Of a DNA stretch of 64,000 nucleotides, positions 1-11,100 are shown in pieces. A model generated the notes under the pieces. It saw only the letters and a list, made by a program, of their open reading frames with translations, searched no databases and had not been told where the DNA came from. The first letter of the stretch is position 1. Each line of letters starts with the position of its first letter. Location: the NCBI GenBank assembly GCA_019054805.1, contig JAHQIY010000004.1, forward strand, positions 8,564,501 through 8,628,500, in the 5' to 3' direction. The translations under genes were made by a program, and so were the position numbers. This stretch comes from Brachionus manjavacas. Its lineage: Eukaryota; Rotifera; Eurotatoria; Ploima; Brachionidae.

Positions 1-958
1 TTTCATTCGATTGTCTGTCGAACGCGAACGCGCTTATGTTGTTCAGCATTTGGTTTTGCGAGGACAAGTCCAGCCGGTCCAGATTGATCAGAGTGAACAG
101 AAATTTGTCGGGCAAGTGTTTGATGTAGTTGCGAGCCAGATTGATGGAGACGAGCTCGGCCAGATTGTGAAAAGCGGTCGCGTCTATGTGGCTGATTTGG
201 TTGCCGTCCAGCGACAAGTACTTGAGCTCTCTTAGATTGGACAGTGTGTCCGCTTCGATGGACTTGAGGCGATTGTGGTCCAGGTTCAGGTCGCTCACAC
301 TCGACGGTATTTGAGTCAAGTGTTCGATTTGGTTTTTGGACAGAGACAACTGCTTCAGCTCGTTCATGTGGCTTATGAGCGGCATTTGAGTGAGGCCGTT
401 GTGAGCCATCTGCAGGGCGGACAGCGAGCCCAGGCCCTTGAACACGTGGCTGAGCTGCGCCGGGTCCATTTGGCCCAAGAGGTTGTTCTCTATTTTGAGA
501 GAGCGCAGCTCGAATGTGCCGTGGCTGAACGCGTCCGCCTCGATCAGCTCTATTTGGTTGGCGGACACGTCCAGCGCCACGAAGCCCTGCAGACCCCGCA
601 GCGACTTGTTGCCGATCACGCTTATCTCGTTCAGATTCAGGTCCAGGTACTGGACGTCGAGGCCCGCGAACGCCTCGTCCGGTATCGAGCGAATTTTGTT
701 CGACTGAAGGTCGAATATGTACACGCGCGCCTTCCGCGCTTCGGCCGAGTTGGCGCGCACAGGAAAATTGCCAATTTGGTTGTTCTCTTCGTAGCGACAG
801 TAGATGTCGTAGATTTTGGACGCCTGTTCGTTTGACTCCAGAATTTCGTCCTGCATCACGTCCCCAGTGCACTCGCACTTCTCGAACAAGCAAAACTCCT
901 CTTGGCCATGCGTCGCACCGTACACGCACAATAACAAACAAAAAATTAGAATTTTCAT
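1..958 (-). CDS. Secreted or membrane leucine-rich-repeat protein (3' end outside window)
   Basis: The minus strand is open from an ATG at 958 to the window edge, about 319 codons with no stop. Residues 1-18 are a signal peptide (MKILIFCLLLCVYGATHG). A cysteine cluster follows (FCLFEKCECTG and a later C at about 49), resembling an N-terminal LRR cap. From about residue 75 there are at least eight leucine-rich repeats with the LxxLxLxxNxI pattern, for example YLDLNLNEIS, ALDVSANQIEL, QLSLSKNQIEHL, DLNLDHNRLKSI and YLSLDGNQISHI. The protein should be extracellular or anchored to the cell surface and bind ligands or partners. The C-terminal half, which would show a membrane span, GPI signal or TIR domain, is missing, so the family is unresolved. 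The DNA is much richer in G and C than its flanks and shows no intron. The overlapping open frame 3-941 is a shadow. Confidence 0.85.
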   Translation of the reverse strand, partial: MKILIFCLLLCVYGATHGQEEFCLFEKCECTGDVMQDEILESNEQASKIYDIYCRYEENNQIGNFPVRANSAEARKARVYIFDLQSNKIRSIPDEAFAGLDVQYLDLNLNEISVIGNKSLRGLQGFVALDVSANQIELIEADAFSHGTFELRSLKIENNLLGQMDPAQLSHVFKGLGSLSALQMAHNGLTQMPLISHMNELKQLSLSKNQIEHLTQIPSSVSDLNLDHNRLKSIEADTLSNLRELKYLSLDGNQISHIDATAFHNLAELVSINLARNYIKHLPDKFLFTLINLDRLDLSSQNQMLNNISAFAFDRQSNE

Positions 959-1017
959 ATTTTTTTTTTCTGTTGTTGTTGTCTAATTTAGTTAATCTAA
1001 ATAAAATTTTGAATTAA

Positions 1018-4000
1018 TAAAAAAAGGTCTTTTTTATTTTTTTTTTTTTTTTTTATATAATAATTATGTAATCATTAGTAATATTTGGCTTATCGGAATT
1101 AGCAACAACAAAAAATAGAAAAGAATGAATAACTTCAAGCCCACAAATTGACTTAATACTGAGATAAATTTTATTTAATAAATTTTTATCTAATCATTTT
1201 TATGATTTTTTGAAGTTTAAATTCAATAAGCTTGATAAATTGAATGAGTGAGCCGAGCAGTCGGCATCGGCTCGCAGCTATTGAGCAACATATGCCCGCC
1301 GCATTTCACTCGATCTGATTTCGGGCGTTTGTTGCTGCAATGAACAAGAGAACAAGAGATCAAGAAGAAGAAAAATGCTAAATATTAAACATGGAACATA
1401 TTTAATGGTGTGCCGTTGTCGATGGATAGTGCTCGGGATTGATCTGTCGAGCTTCTTATTTGTATAGACCAGTTGCAAATTTATGATCACAACTTGATTA
1501 TGAAAAGAGCTATCTCTCAACAACAAAAATCCTAACCTAACCTGATCTTTGTCTCAAGAACGGAATTGCAAGTGGTCATTTGCATTTATTAATTAGTCCA
1601 AATTAACAAGGCTTTTGTTTACGCAATTTTTTTCACTGATTTAAATTTCAAATTAAATCATGATGACGATGATTATTAATTTTACTTTTTTTGTTATGTA
1701 AATTTTCCGCTCGTCAATGCCCATGCATGCAAACAATATTTGGCAATTAAGAGCTTCCTTTGATCAATTTTAGATGTTTGAAAATTGCTTTTGAAATATT
1801 TCTAGCATTAAAAACCTATTCGGAATAGATTAGAGTCCATTTAAAAGTGGGTCAAAGAGCTGACAAAAACTTTATTCACAAATAATCTTGACCAGGCATT
1901 TTGGATTTTATGCTCAGCCTAAATTTACGAATGTTATGAAATTGTGAACATTGGGCATGAGTTGGACTCGGCCCGGCTGACTTGCAGCAATTACTCTTTT
2001 TTGTTTCGACTAGCTTACATTTAGTTAATACCAAATAAATATTGTTATTTCAAGTTTTGTCTAGATTGTTGTTTGGCTTGTTATTTTAGTTGTTTTGATT
2101 TCAATTATTTTCTTAATTACCATTCAATACGCGTGTACTCGCCAGAACAGACCAGCAGCGAGTCAATTTAATTTTTTCTTTCTTGGCAGACCATTGTCCA
2201 TTGCATAAACAATTTGAATGATAAATAAATTTAATGAATGGCGTCCAAAATCGATCTAAAATCAATTTGTAAACAATATTTAATTTCTCTAGATTGGGAT
2301 TGTAACAGGCCTAAGCAAAATATGAATATTGTTCGATAGAAAAAAATGTGATATTAATGTTAGATTTGATCGGGCTGGACAATTTTTAATCTAGAAATTA
2401 TACAAAATTTTTTCTTTTATGAATGAAAAAAAAATTTTTGGTTAATTTTTCAATTTTATACATTTTTTCTAGCACGAAAACCTAAAAACCAAAATTTTTT
2501 TTATTAAATTAAAAAAAATATTTTTCTAAATAAAAGTGAAAGAACTCAAAAAGTTTTTTTTGCTCTTAAAGTCTAAAATTGCTTCTATTTAGCGCATCAT
2601 ATGGTTAAAGTATCATACCTTAATTCCAACTTCAGCAAATACTCTTCATTTAGTTGCGAGCGATTTAAAAAATATTTTCACTTTTCTCACGAGAGTGTAT
2701 TTTTACGAATTATTATTATTCTTAATTCTATTTGCATATTTTAAAATAATTTGAGGTAAACCTCAGGCCACCCGGAAAGTCCTTCTTTTCAGCCTAACAA
2801 ACTAGAAAAATTGAGAGAGAGAAAAAAGAGAAAAGAAAAATATTTAGTAGATCAATAAATTGATATAAACAAAATTGAGCAAAAGAGATTAATTTGGTTA
2901 CAAAAGTAGACGGTATTACAGTTATTGACAATTTGGAGTTAATTTGATAAGGCATTAATTTGGTTAAAAAAATTAGATAAAATAAAAAAGAATTTTATGA
3001 ATTATTATTATTCTTAATTCCACTTGGGTTTGATACATATTTGATAATTTTCAACTTTGAATATTTTACCTGAAACGAAGGACTTCAGATATTCATCCCA
3101 ACTAGCCAAAATTTTTATAAAATAAAAAATAAACAAAATGCTCAGTATTTTTTAGGAATGTTTGTGGGTTGCCTGGATTTAGTGGATACAATTTGCGGAA
3201 CCAATTTTAGGCTGAGATATTAATCAGTCATTCGGTTGCATTGAATGACACACAGGTATCGAATCAACATTTATCGAATACCCATTAACTTCATACTTCT
3301 CTTTAATTTTATTTTCCTTTAAAAAATTTTTTATAAAATAAAAATAGGCTAAAAACTCTTCCCAACACGAAAAAGAATTAAAACTAACAAAAAATATGCC
3401 AAAAGATAATTCGATCTGTTGGAAAGCTGTGTCACTCTCTCTTTTTGAATTAATTCATTTGAAGGAATCAATATTAATGCTTTAATAACCTCCAAATCTA
3501 GATTCATATTAATTAAAGAAAATTTTATATTTTTTCAATCAATTTTTACTTTTTTTTGTATTTTTGGTAACAGAAAAATACATTACTTTATGTTTTTTTT
3601 CAAATCTCGCTTCGTTTGGCCATTTTTATTTGAAAAAATTTCAATACCAAATTATTCTACTTTGCTTAATAGGTGAAAGAAAGTGACTAAAGCCATTGCA
3701 AACTGTCGAAATTTTTTAATATAATCCGTATTTTTATTTTATAAAAAAATATAGTTCGGGTTATATCCTGGCAGTTTGGAAAGGATCTTAGTCCTTCCTT
3801 TCAGCCAAATATGTTTAGTTCATACTTTAAAAACAATATAAAAATAAATAAAATAAAAGATTTAAAAATATAAGACAAAAAAAAATGATTAAAGTTAGAA
3901 TAGAGAAATCTGTATTTTTAAAAAATAAAAAAAATAAAACTAAATAATCAGAAAACCATCAAAAGATTACATGATAGATTCTATGTCACAAACACTCAAA

Positions 4001-4284
4001 TAGACTCATTTTTTTATTCAACAAAAAAATATTAGTTGACATACATAGCTCTTAATGAAGATAACACTTTATATTTTTAAAAAATAATTTTGGATTATTC
4101 CAGGGTCTATTTTGTATGGGCATTATAGCCTTGTTGTTAAAAAATAAATAATTAAAAAAATTTAAATACAATTATAATAATAATATAATAAGCTACAGCA
4201 ATAGGCCGAAGTCAAGAAAATTTCAAGATCTATCCAGTGGTATGTTTGGTTTTTCAAAATTCGAAAAATTCATTCCAAAAAACC
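1018..4284. other. AT-rich intergenic region upstream of the LRR gene
   Basis: I see no convincing gene. A pocket richer in G and C at about 1245-1345 contains an inverted repeat (GAGCCGA and TCGGCTC arms, 1252-1275) and could belong to the promoter or 5' leader of the LRR gene, which is transcribed away from it; this is inference. Two short stretches near 2770-2800 and 3770-3825 share the motif GTCCTTCnTTTCAGCC, which also occurs in part near 39490. This suggests a dispersed repeat. The 82-codon minus frame at 1278-1526 has no recognisable feature. Confidence 0.4.
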
Positions 4285-4286
4285 TA

Positions 4287-4567
4287 CCGTATTTCCTCAA
4301 ATAGAAGTAACCACAAATAGAAGAAACTTGCTTGTATTTCAGTCAAAAATTTTCCTTTATTTGAGTTATTTTTCTAGAGAATATGTGTCTTGTTTAAAAG
4401 AAAATTTATGAATCATCTCTAATGTAAAACATGCATTTTTCTAGTTTTTAATAGAAGAAAAAATAGCTATTAATTTCTTTTAATTGAGTCACATTCTGGG
4501 AGTGAAAAATTTTCGAATAGAAGAAATCCTTTGATGACCGAACTTTCTTCTATTTGAGGAAATACGG
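4287..4567. mobile_element. 281-bp MITE with TA target duplication
   Basis: The ends are inverted repeats of at least 20 bp: CCGTATTTCCTCAAATAGAA at the left and its complement at the right. The dinucleotide TA flanks both sides (4285-4286 and 4568-4569), as expected for Tc1/mariner-class insertion. The interior repeats AATAGAAG several times and encodes nothing. It is probably a non-autonomous element moved by a mariner-like transposase. Confidence 0.75.
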
Positions 4568-4569
4568 TA

Positions 4570-6950
4570 TTTGAAAACTGTCAAAAAATGGGTTTTTTGC
4601 AATTTTTCGAAGGTGCCTAATTTCTTGTCTCTTTCATATGCTTTAATATTTTAAAAAGAATTAAGTAGAACTTTTAACGCTCTTGAATTTGGTATATTAA
4701 TCACTTTGATAGCTTAATAATTTACCATTCTGCAGTCTCATGAAAACTGCGTCATGTTCAAACATTATGTTCAAGTTTCCTATGTGCATAACTTTTAGAA
4801 TCTATGAGCTAATACTGATTTATTATCAAGAAATTCGCTGATGACTGCTTCAATATTGAATTTTTAAATTCTTTTTATCTGATAGATTTAAGTCATTTTG
4901 CTTTTTGCATTTCTCTTAATTCTATCTTTATCAACTTAGTGAAACTTTTTCAAATCTATCAATGAAAAAAAAAATTCAACTCAGTCTGATGTGGGCTGCA
5001 TTTCCTTGAGAAAGACTCGAGTGATGCGTGACTCATAAGTTATCGCAAAATGACCCAAACCAATTTTAAATTGAGATAATTTATCTTGACATATGAACGC
5101 TTCTGAGATCTTATCAGAGCCATCAAGACGGATATAATATAAAAGACATGAATCAAAATTGTTTAGATTAGATTAAATTAAATCGCCATGATTTATTTAT
5201 GAATTTTTCAGACAGAATATGACTGCGAATTTTTGCTAATGGTGACAGGTTAGTCAAATCGCCGTGCTAAAATTCTATTTTTTTTTTTGTCAAGAATTAA
5301 TAAACCCTGCGTATTACACTTGCTTTAATCTTTCTTAAAAAAATACTCTCTCCCCGAGGCTATTCCAAATATGCTCTTTCGGCTCTTTCTACTACCAAAT
5401 TGTTCTTTTCACAAAATATTTCACGCGGGAATAGATTTTTTTCTCTTCGCTTTGTTTTGCTTTGCATTGCCATGAACCGATCATTATAAAAAAAGCCCTA
5501 AATTAAATTTACGTAATTTTAATTCTTAATTTTTAGCATTTTAGTTTATAGCCAGTTCTAAACGAATAATAAATTTTGGGAAACAAAAAAAACTTAATTG
5601 AATTTTTTTAGAACTTGATTATACTCAATTGATGGCTTAGCGCATATAAAACCCTTTCATAATCTTGTTTATGATAATAGAGGAATAGGGCGCGCGCGCG
5701 ACCAACAACAACCAAATTACATAAATAAAGCCAATTTAAATTATATTACACTTATCTCGTATAATTTTTCAAATATTTAAACTATTCGAACACACAAGAA
5801 TTAAAATATTTTATAGAGTTGGATAATTGTGGGCTTTGGTTTATAAAATTTCTAATCTAAATGTGGCCTCAACAATAACCGACTCGATTGCTTAAGCACA
5901 AATGCTTAAGATCATAAAATTTTGATTGTTGATATTTGCCTCTCCATTATATATACTTCTAAACCATCTATACTAATTGCTTTCTTAGACTATTATTTTA
6001 ATAGCTAATTAGCTTGCATTTTCGAGCTACCACTACTACTACTACTACATGACTACAATTAAAAGAAATATCAAAACGGAAACAATTTTTTTATTCTTCA
6101 GAAATAAAATTCTCACTGTTTAATGAAACAGAGTAAACAATTTACTTTTGAAATTATTGTTAATAATTTATATTCCATGCACTTAACAAACAAAAAATCT
6201 AATTTAAAAAAAAATTTTAATCTAAGGATAAAATTTTATCGGAAAAAAAATAAAATAGCCAGTGTAGATAAGATTGATTAAGAAAGTTAATTTAAAAAAA
6301 CTATTTTTTCTGTTAAATGGAAATAAAATATTTTTAATTTCCTTTTTTTTCTACTCAATTTCGATTCTAAATTTAATTTCTCAGAACTGCAAGATATAAA
6401 CAATGAGTGAAAAAACGAATATAAATCAATTTAAGGATAATTTAAGAAAAATTTACTTAAATCAAATTTACTTAAATGTTTGTTTTCAAGACCCTTATCA
6501 CTTTTTTAAACAATGTGTCAATCAATAAATCACTAAAAAAAGCTTTACTATTTATTCTTTCTTTCCTGAAACTTTCATTACTTAAACATGTAGCACCTCG
6601 TCTAATATAATGTCAAATATTTATCTATTTTTTTACATCTTTTTAAATTATTTTTACTTTTTTGATTTTTTGATGTATTTTTTCATTATCCGTACAGATA
6701 AGCAAATAAATGATAATAAACAAAATAAAAGCTAAACATCATGGATACATAATTGTAAAAAAAATTCTTAAAAAAAGCATTACTTTGTAGATCACTTGAA
6801 AGCGTAAAATTCTGTTGATCCAGTTTTTGCTTTTATGTTTTTATAGCATCAAAGATATTGCAATTTATAGATTACAAATGACAGAGTATTTGCTCTCAAC
6901 CAGATATTAAATTGTCAAAAAAGTAAAAGACAATTTTTTTTATTTGCTCA
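4570..6950. other. AT-rich intergenic region
   Basis: No gene was recognised. Simple features only: an alternating CG run at 5691-5700, striking in such AT-rich DNA; a short hairpin CTTAAGC/GCTTAAG near 5891-5910; and an (ACT)n tract near 6030-6047, like the tails of LINEs elsewhere in the window but without recognisable LINE sequence before it. Confidence 0.4.
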
Positions 6951-6954
6951 CAGA

Positions 6955-7430
6955 AACTATGTAGACAAAAAGTAGGAGCAGTATTCATAGACATCGAAAA
7001 GTTCTGGCACATAGGTCTTCTGTGCAAGCTTGACCAATTTGGTATTCCATTCAATTGAAATTATTGAAATTATTAATTATTAAAAATTATTAATATTTGA
7101 ATATTGAAATTATTTGGAAACACAAAGTTAGAAGAGGCGATTACTTATCCACTGCTAAAAATATTGAATGCAGGGTACAACATTTTTAATGGCAAAATAA
7201 GCAAGCTTAATAAGGACATTAATAAAACCTTTTTTGCTAAAGACTTCTCTTTTTGGCTCAATTATTAAAGTGAAGCATTTATCAAGCTTAAACTCCAAAA
7301 AAGTTTGAATAATATGCCCAAGTGGCCTAGAAAATGGAGATTAAAAGTAAGAGTTAGCAAAATTGCTGGCATATTATTCAATGGTTAACCAATGCAGATT
7401 TTATTCAACCCGGTTGAGATTAAAATTTTC
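6955..7430 (+). mobile_element. Dead non-LTR retrotransposon, reverse transcriptase fragment
   Basis: Around 6971-7045 the plus strand reads VGAVFIDIEKFWHIGLLCKLDQFGIP, the palm motif of LINE reverse transcriptases (normally DIEKAFDxVWHxGLLxKL) with a small internal deletion. Further on, at about 7228-7260, FFAKDFSFW stands where FADD(I/L) is expected, so one catalytic aspartate has become lysine. The following SLNNMPKWPRKWRLKVRVSK and ILFNG match the thumb region. Stops and frame changes break it. It is Jockey/CR1-like by motif and not functional. Confidence 0.65.
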
Positions 7431-7439
7431 GCGGAATGA

Positions 7440-10400
7440 AACATAAAGTGAAAAAAATTCAAAATTTTTCACACTTGACAAACTGCTTAAATAAACAATT
7501 TTTCAAGGATTCACTCTTACAGCTAAGCATGCTAGCAAAGCAGCTAAATTTATCAGATGATTGATGATGGTAGCCTTTGCAGTGATGATGGTAACTTGAC
7601 AAAAAAAGTAAAAGACAGTGTTTTTGCTTGTTTGAAAATTTTGTGTCTAAAGAAATCGAAGCTTTGTACACAGAAGCCCTGGTGGATTAGGATTATTAAA
7701 TTTGGCTCGGACATGAAAGGTGTCTCTTAAGAACATTGGTCTTGCGGTCCAACAAATTCGATAGAAACTAGCCGAGATGAAACAAAGTACATTTTACATG
7801 CAAGCAATTGTCGCGCGCAAATAAACAAAGATATTGTGTCCAAAAAAATACCGACAAGTAATTAAATAATTACGACACTATCATGAAACAAAAAACGACT
7901 AGAGCAAAAACACAAAAATATTGATTTTTACAAAATTAAATTTTCAATTAAAAATGCCATTCTAAATATGCCAGTGGTTTATGTGGCGTTTCGTCAGTCA
8001 CTTTACTTGACAATGTGGTTGCAGACTTTTATGTGGTTCATTAAAAACAACAACAGCAACTAAAAAAAGAAAAAAACTTATTCTTCTAAACTTGAAACTC
8101 GAGCTAATTATTGATCGAAATCAATTTTAACTAGGTTCATTAATTTCAATCGATGTGTGAGTCTTAAATAGTCTGGCATTCGTTTAGACCAAGCAATACA
8201 CGTCTTGCTGTTTTTTCTAAACAAACTTACATTTTTTCTCCATTAGCAAAGTTGAGGTTCACGTTCACGGTCAATTTACAAAGTGAACAAGACCATTTTT
8301 GTTTTCTCTATTTGCTCAGTTGCACTTAAATTTAATTCTTAAGATATTTGGAAAAAATGCGCTACTTACAAAAACGCTTTGATTTCTAGTCTCATGAAGG
8401 ACTATGCGATTTATTGTTTTTTCACCAGTATTACTCAATTTTCTTAACTTGTATTTTTTAAAATAAAATTTTTTATTAATTCTAATTTTGCCTAAAAAAT
8501 TTATTAAAAATTTATAGAAATTTTTTTTTTATTAGACTCAAATATACAAACAAAAGATGATCACTGAAAAAAACGAAAATTTTGCATTTAGGTCCAAATT
8601 TAATTCCGTTCTTTTTGTGGTCACAAAATGGTAGAAAAAAATACTTGACTTTTTTAAGTACTTCTTAAGTGTCTCTTTTCTATCCTAGTGAATACTTGTA
8701 CCGTAAGTACCTTTTTAAGCAATGGCTCCGATCTGATACAGAGGTTACTGCATTGAGTTGATCTTCTACATCGAGGTTATTTCCCAGTTAAAAGAGGGAA
8801 CACCTTTTTATGATGAAAGGGGCTTAGAACATGCGCCTTGTACTGCAGAGGTACTTCGGTCCTCTTCAACACTCAAGCCATTCGGCTTTACGCACTACCA
8901 TGTAATGCATAGGTAATCGAGGAATTTTTGCAATCTGTACTTTCTTTATTGTCAATAAAATGCTCATAATTATGGATACAAATAAATAAAACCTAAGAAA
9001 ATTAAAAATATAATTTTTGTAGTGTAGAATTATATTTTCTAATGTACAAAAAAAATTTTAAAAATTAATTTTTTAACTATCTATAACAAACTCTGTTTGC
9101 ACAATATTTGTCTAAATATTTTTGTATTCTAGATTTATCCTAAATGGCAATATGAGTTTGATTACTCAAAGCCTTTAAAAAATTTAATAAATTTTGAGAA
9201 TAGAATACTTTTTTTTCTTAAAATTTTCATTAGATTTGCTACAAACTGAGAATTTATTAAAAGCCAAGAAAAAAAAAACAAAAGATTTGATTTAATCATG
9301 CTTGATTTTTGATTCTAGCCAATTTAATGAAAAAATTAGGAAGTAGTTTTGACTCGATTTTTTTCTTCTATCGCTGCTAGACATATTCTCCACAGAATAA
9401 ATAGAAAATTTTATTTGAAAAAAAGGGGGCTACTTAAGGAGATATAAATGTATGATGGACAATTGTCGGAAAAATTAACTCCTAGAAAAGAAAATTGACG
9501 TACAAATCGGAAACAAATAATTGCTCCAAAAACATTTATGTAGACTAAGTAGTTAAGACTAAATCTTGATAAAGAGTGAATTAGGCACGAAAATATTCTA
9601 AACAAACAAGTTAAATTTTACATTAGATCGAGGTAAATAATGAACTTGTTTTAATTCAATTTTAAAATAATTCTAATACAATTACAATTGAGAGGTTCTC
9701 ATTTAGTTGAATTTTTTTTCAAACAAAAAACCAAAATAATTTTATCTGGATTGTAATTTTCCGTCTGAGAATCAATTCAATTTCAATTATTCTATTTGCT
9801 TATCTGAATCATTATCAAAATCGTGTTTATTCTGCTGGTCTACGTTTTTTTTCTTCTCTTCTCTTCTTAAAATTTTTCTCCATTTGCATTGTCCACACTG
9901 GACTCATCGATTGCTTTTTAGCGCTATGGACTTGTTTGAATTGAAAAAAGCCATTTCGCCTCCTTACACTTAAAATTTCATTAATTATGTTCAATCGATT
10001 GGGGCCTTCTCTTTCTGTATTTGATTGATTTATTAAAAATTGAAATCTAAAACCGAAAAAATTATTAAATTTACTCAATATTCTGTTAAATGAGGAAATA
10101 AATGCAACGATTGACAATCACGGCCCACTGTTTGCAAACGAATTTAGGGGTCACATTGGATAACTTGAGCTTATCAAAATTTCAATAGTAATTCCACTCA
10201 AAAACATTATGTCTACAATAGTTGTTATTTGATCTCTTATCAAATACAACTAACTGAATCAACTTAACTAAAAAAAAAACAAAACTTTATTTGCTCAAGA
10301 TTTAGAGTCTTTTGCCAAATAATTGCTTAAACTATTATTTTGGGTCTATTTGGATCGTCTGTCGAGGTTAATCATCGCTCAGCACAATTACATGTCATCT

Positions 10401-10555
10401 AGCATGCTAACACTTTTTTCTCTACACTATGTCCCATTTTAACAAGCTTATTTATTTTCTTTCAGCTATTTGCACAACTTAGAATTAAAAAAAATATTTA
10501 TAAATTTTTAATTTACTTTATAAAAATTTTTCAATTTAAATAAGTTAATAAATAA
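7440..10555. other. Intergenic region without recognised genes
   Basis: Mostly A/T-rich. A segment at about 8690-8930 is clearly more complex and GC-richer than its surroundings, but it has stops in all frames I read and no tRNA-like or known motif. It may be a repeat remnant or a non-coding RNA. Short open frames at 7459-7671, 9411-9605 and 9827-10117 look random. Confidence 0.35.
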
Positions 10556-10559
10556 TTTT

Positions 10560-11100
10560 TTATAATATAGAGACTAAAAAAAGGCATTAAGGGGTTTCAA
10601 AGAGCCTTAGATAAAAATTAAAAATTTAAATGAATTTAAAAATTAATTTTAGTGCTCAATCTTTAATTTTTTTAAGCAAAATTCTAATTTTTTTATTAAA
10701 TAGAGACTAAATAGAAGGGATGCAGATGTTTGGAAGAGCTCTAGTAAAAAAATTGGTTAAAATAAAAATAAAAAAAAAAATTTGAAAGAAATAAGATTTA
10801 AATCAATTTGGAAAATAGTTTCAATGATCAGTCTATTTTTTGTTGATTAAGTATATATATAATTTTTATAAAATAGAGATTAAAAATAGGCATGAAGGTT
10901 TTTGGAAGAGCCCTAGGAAAAAAATAAAAGTTTAAAGAATTTAAAAATTAATCTCAGTGCTCAATCTTTATTTTTTTTTAAACAAAATTCTAATTTTTTT
11001 ATTAAATAGAGATTAAAAAGAAGGAATGAAGGTGTTTGGAAGAGTCCTAGAAAGAAAAAAAAGAAATTTGAAAGAAAATTCAAAGCTTCCTCGAAATAAA
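10560..11100. repeat. Dimeric tandem repeat, two A-B units
   Basis: The motif TAGAGAyTAAAnAnAAGG, then about 20 bases on TTTGGAAGAGnCCTAG, occurs at about 10567, 10701, 10873 and 11007. Spacings of 134, 172 and 134 bases show a two-part unit of about 306 bp present almost twice. A second shared segment (AGTGCTCAATCTTTA) follows copies one and three only. A single related copy lies near 35645-35700, so the sequence is also dispersed. Confidence 0.6.

Noticed and set aside
3-941. 312-codon minus frame rich in Arg and Gln
   Set aside because: It is the +1 shadow of the LRR protein, whose own frame has a signal peptide and repeats and runs to the window edge.
1278-1526. 82-codon minus frame upstream of the LRR gene
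   Set aside because: No motif, no codon bias; likely chance in a GC-richer pocket.
9827-10117. 96-codon minus frame ending in a Lys/Arg run
   Set aside because: Composition is that of random AT-rich DNA and no domain is visible.
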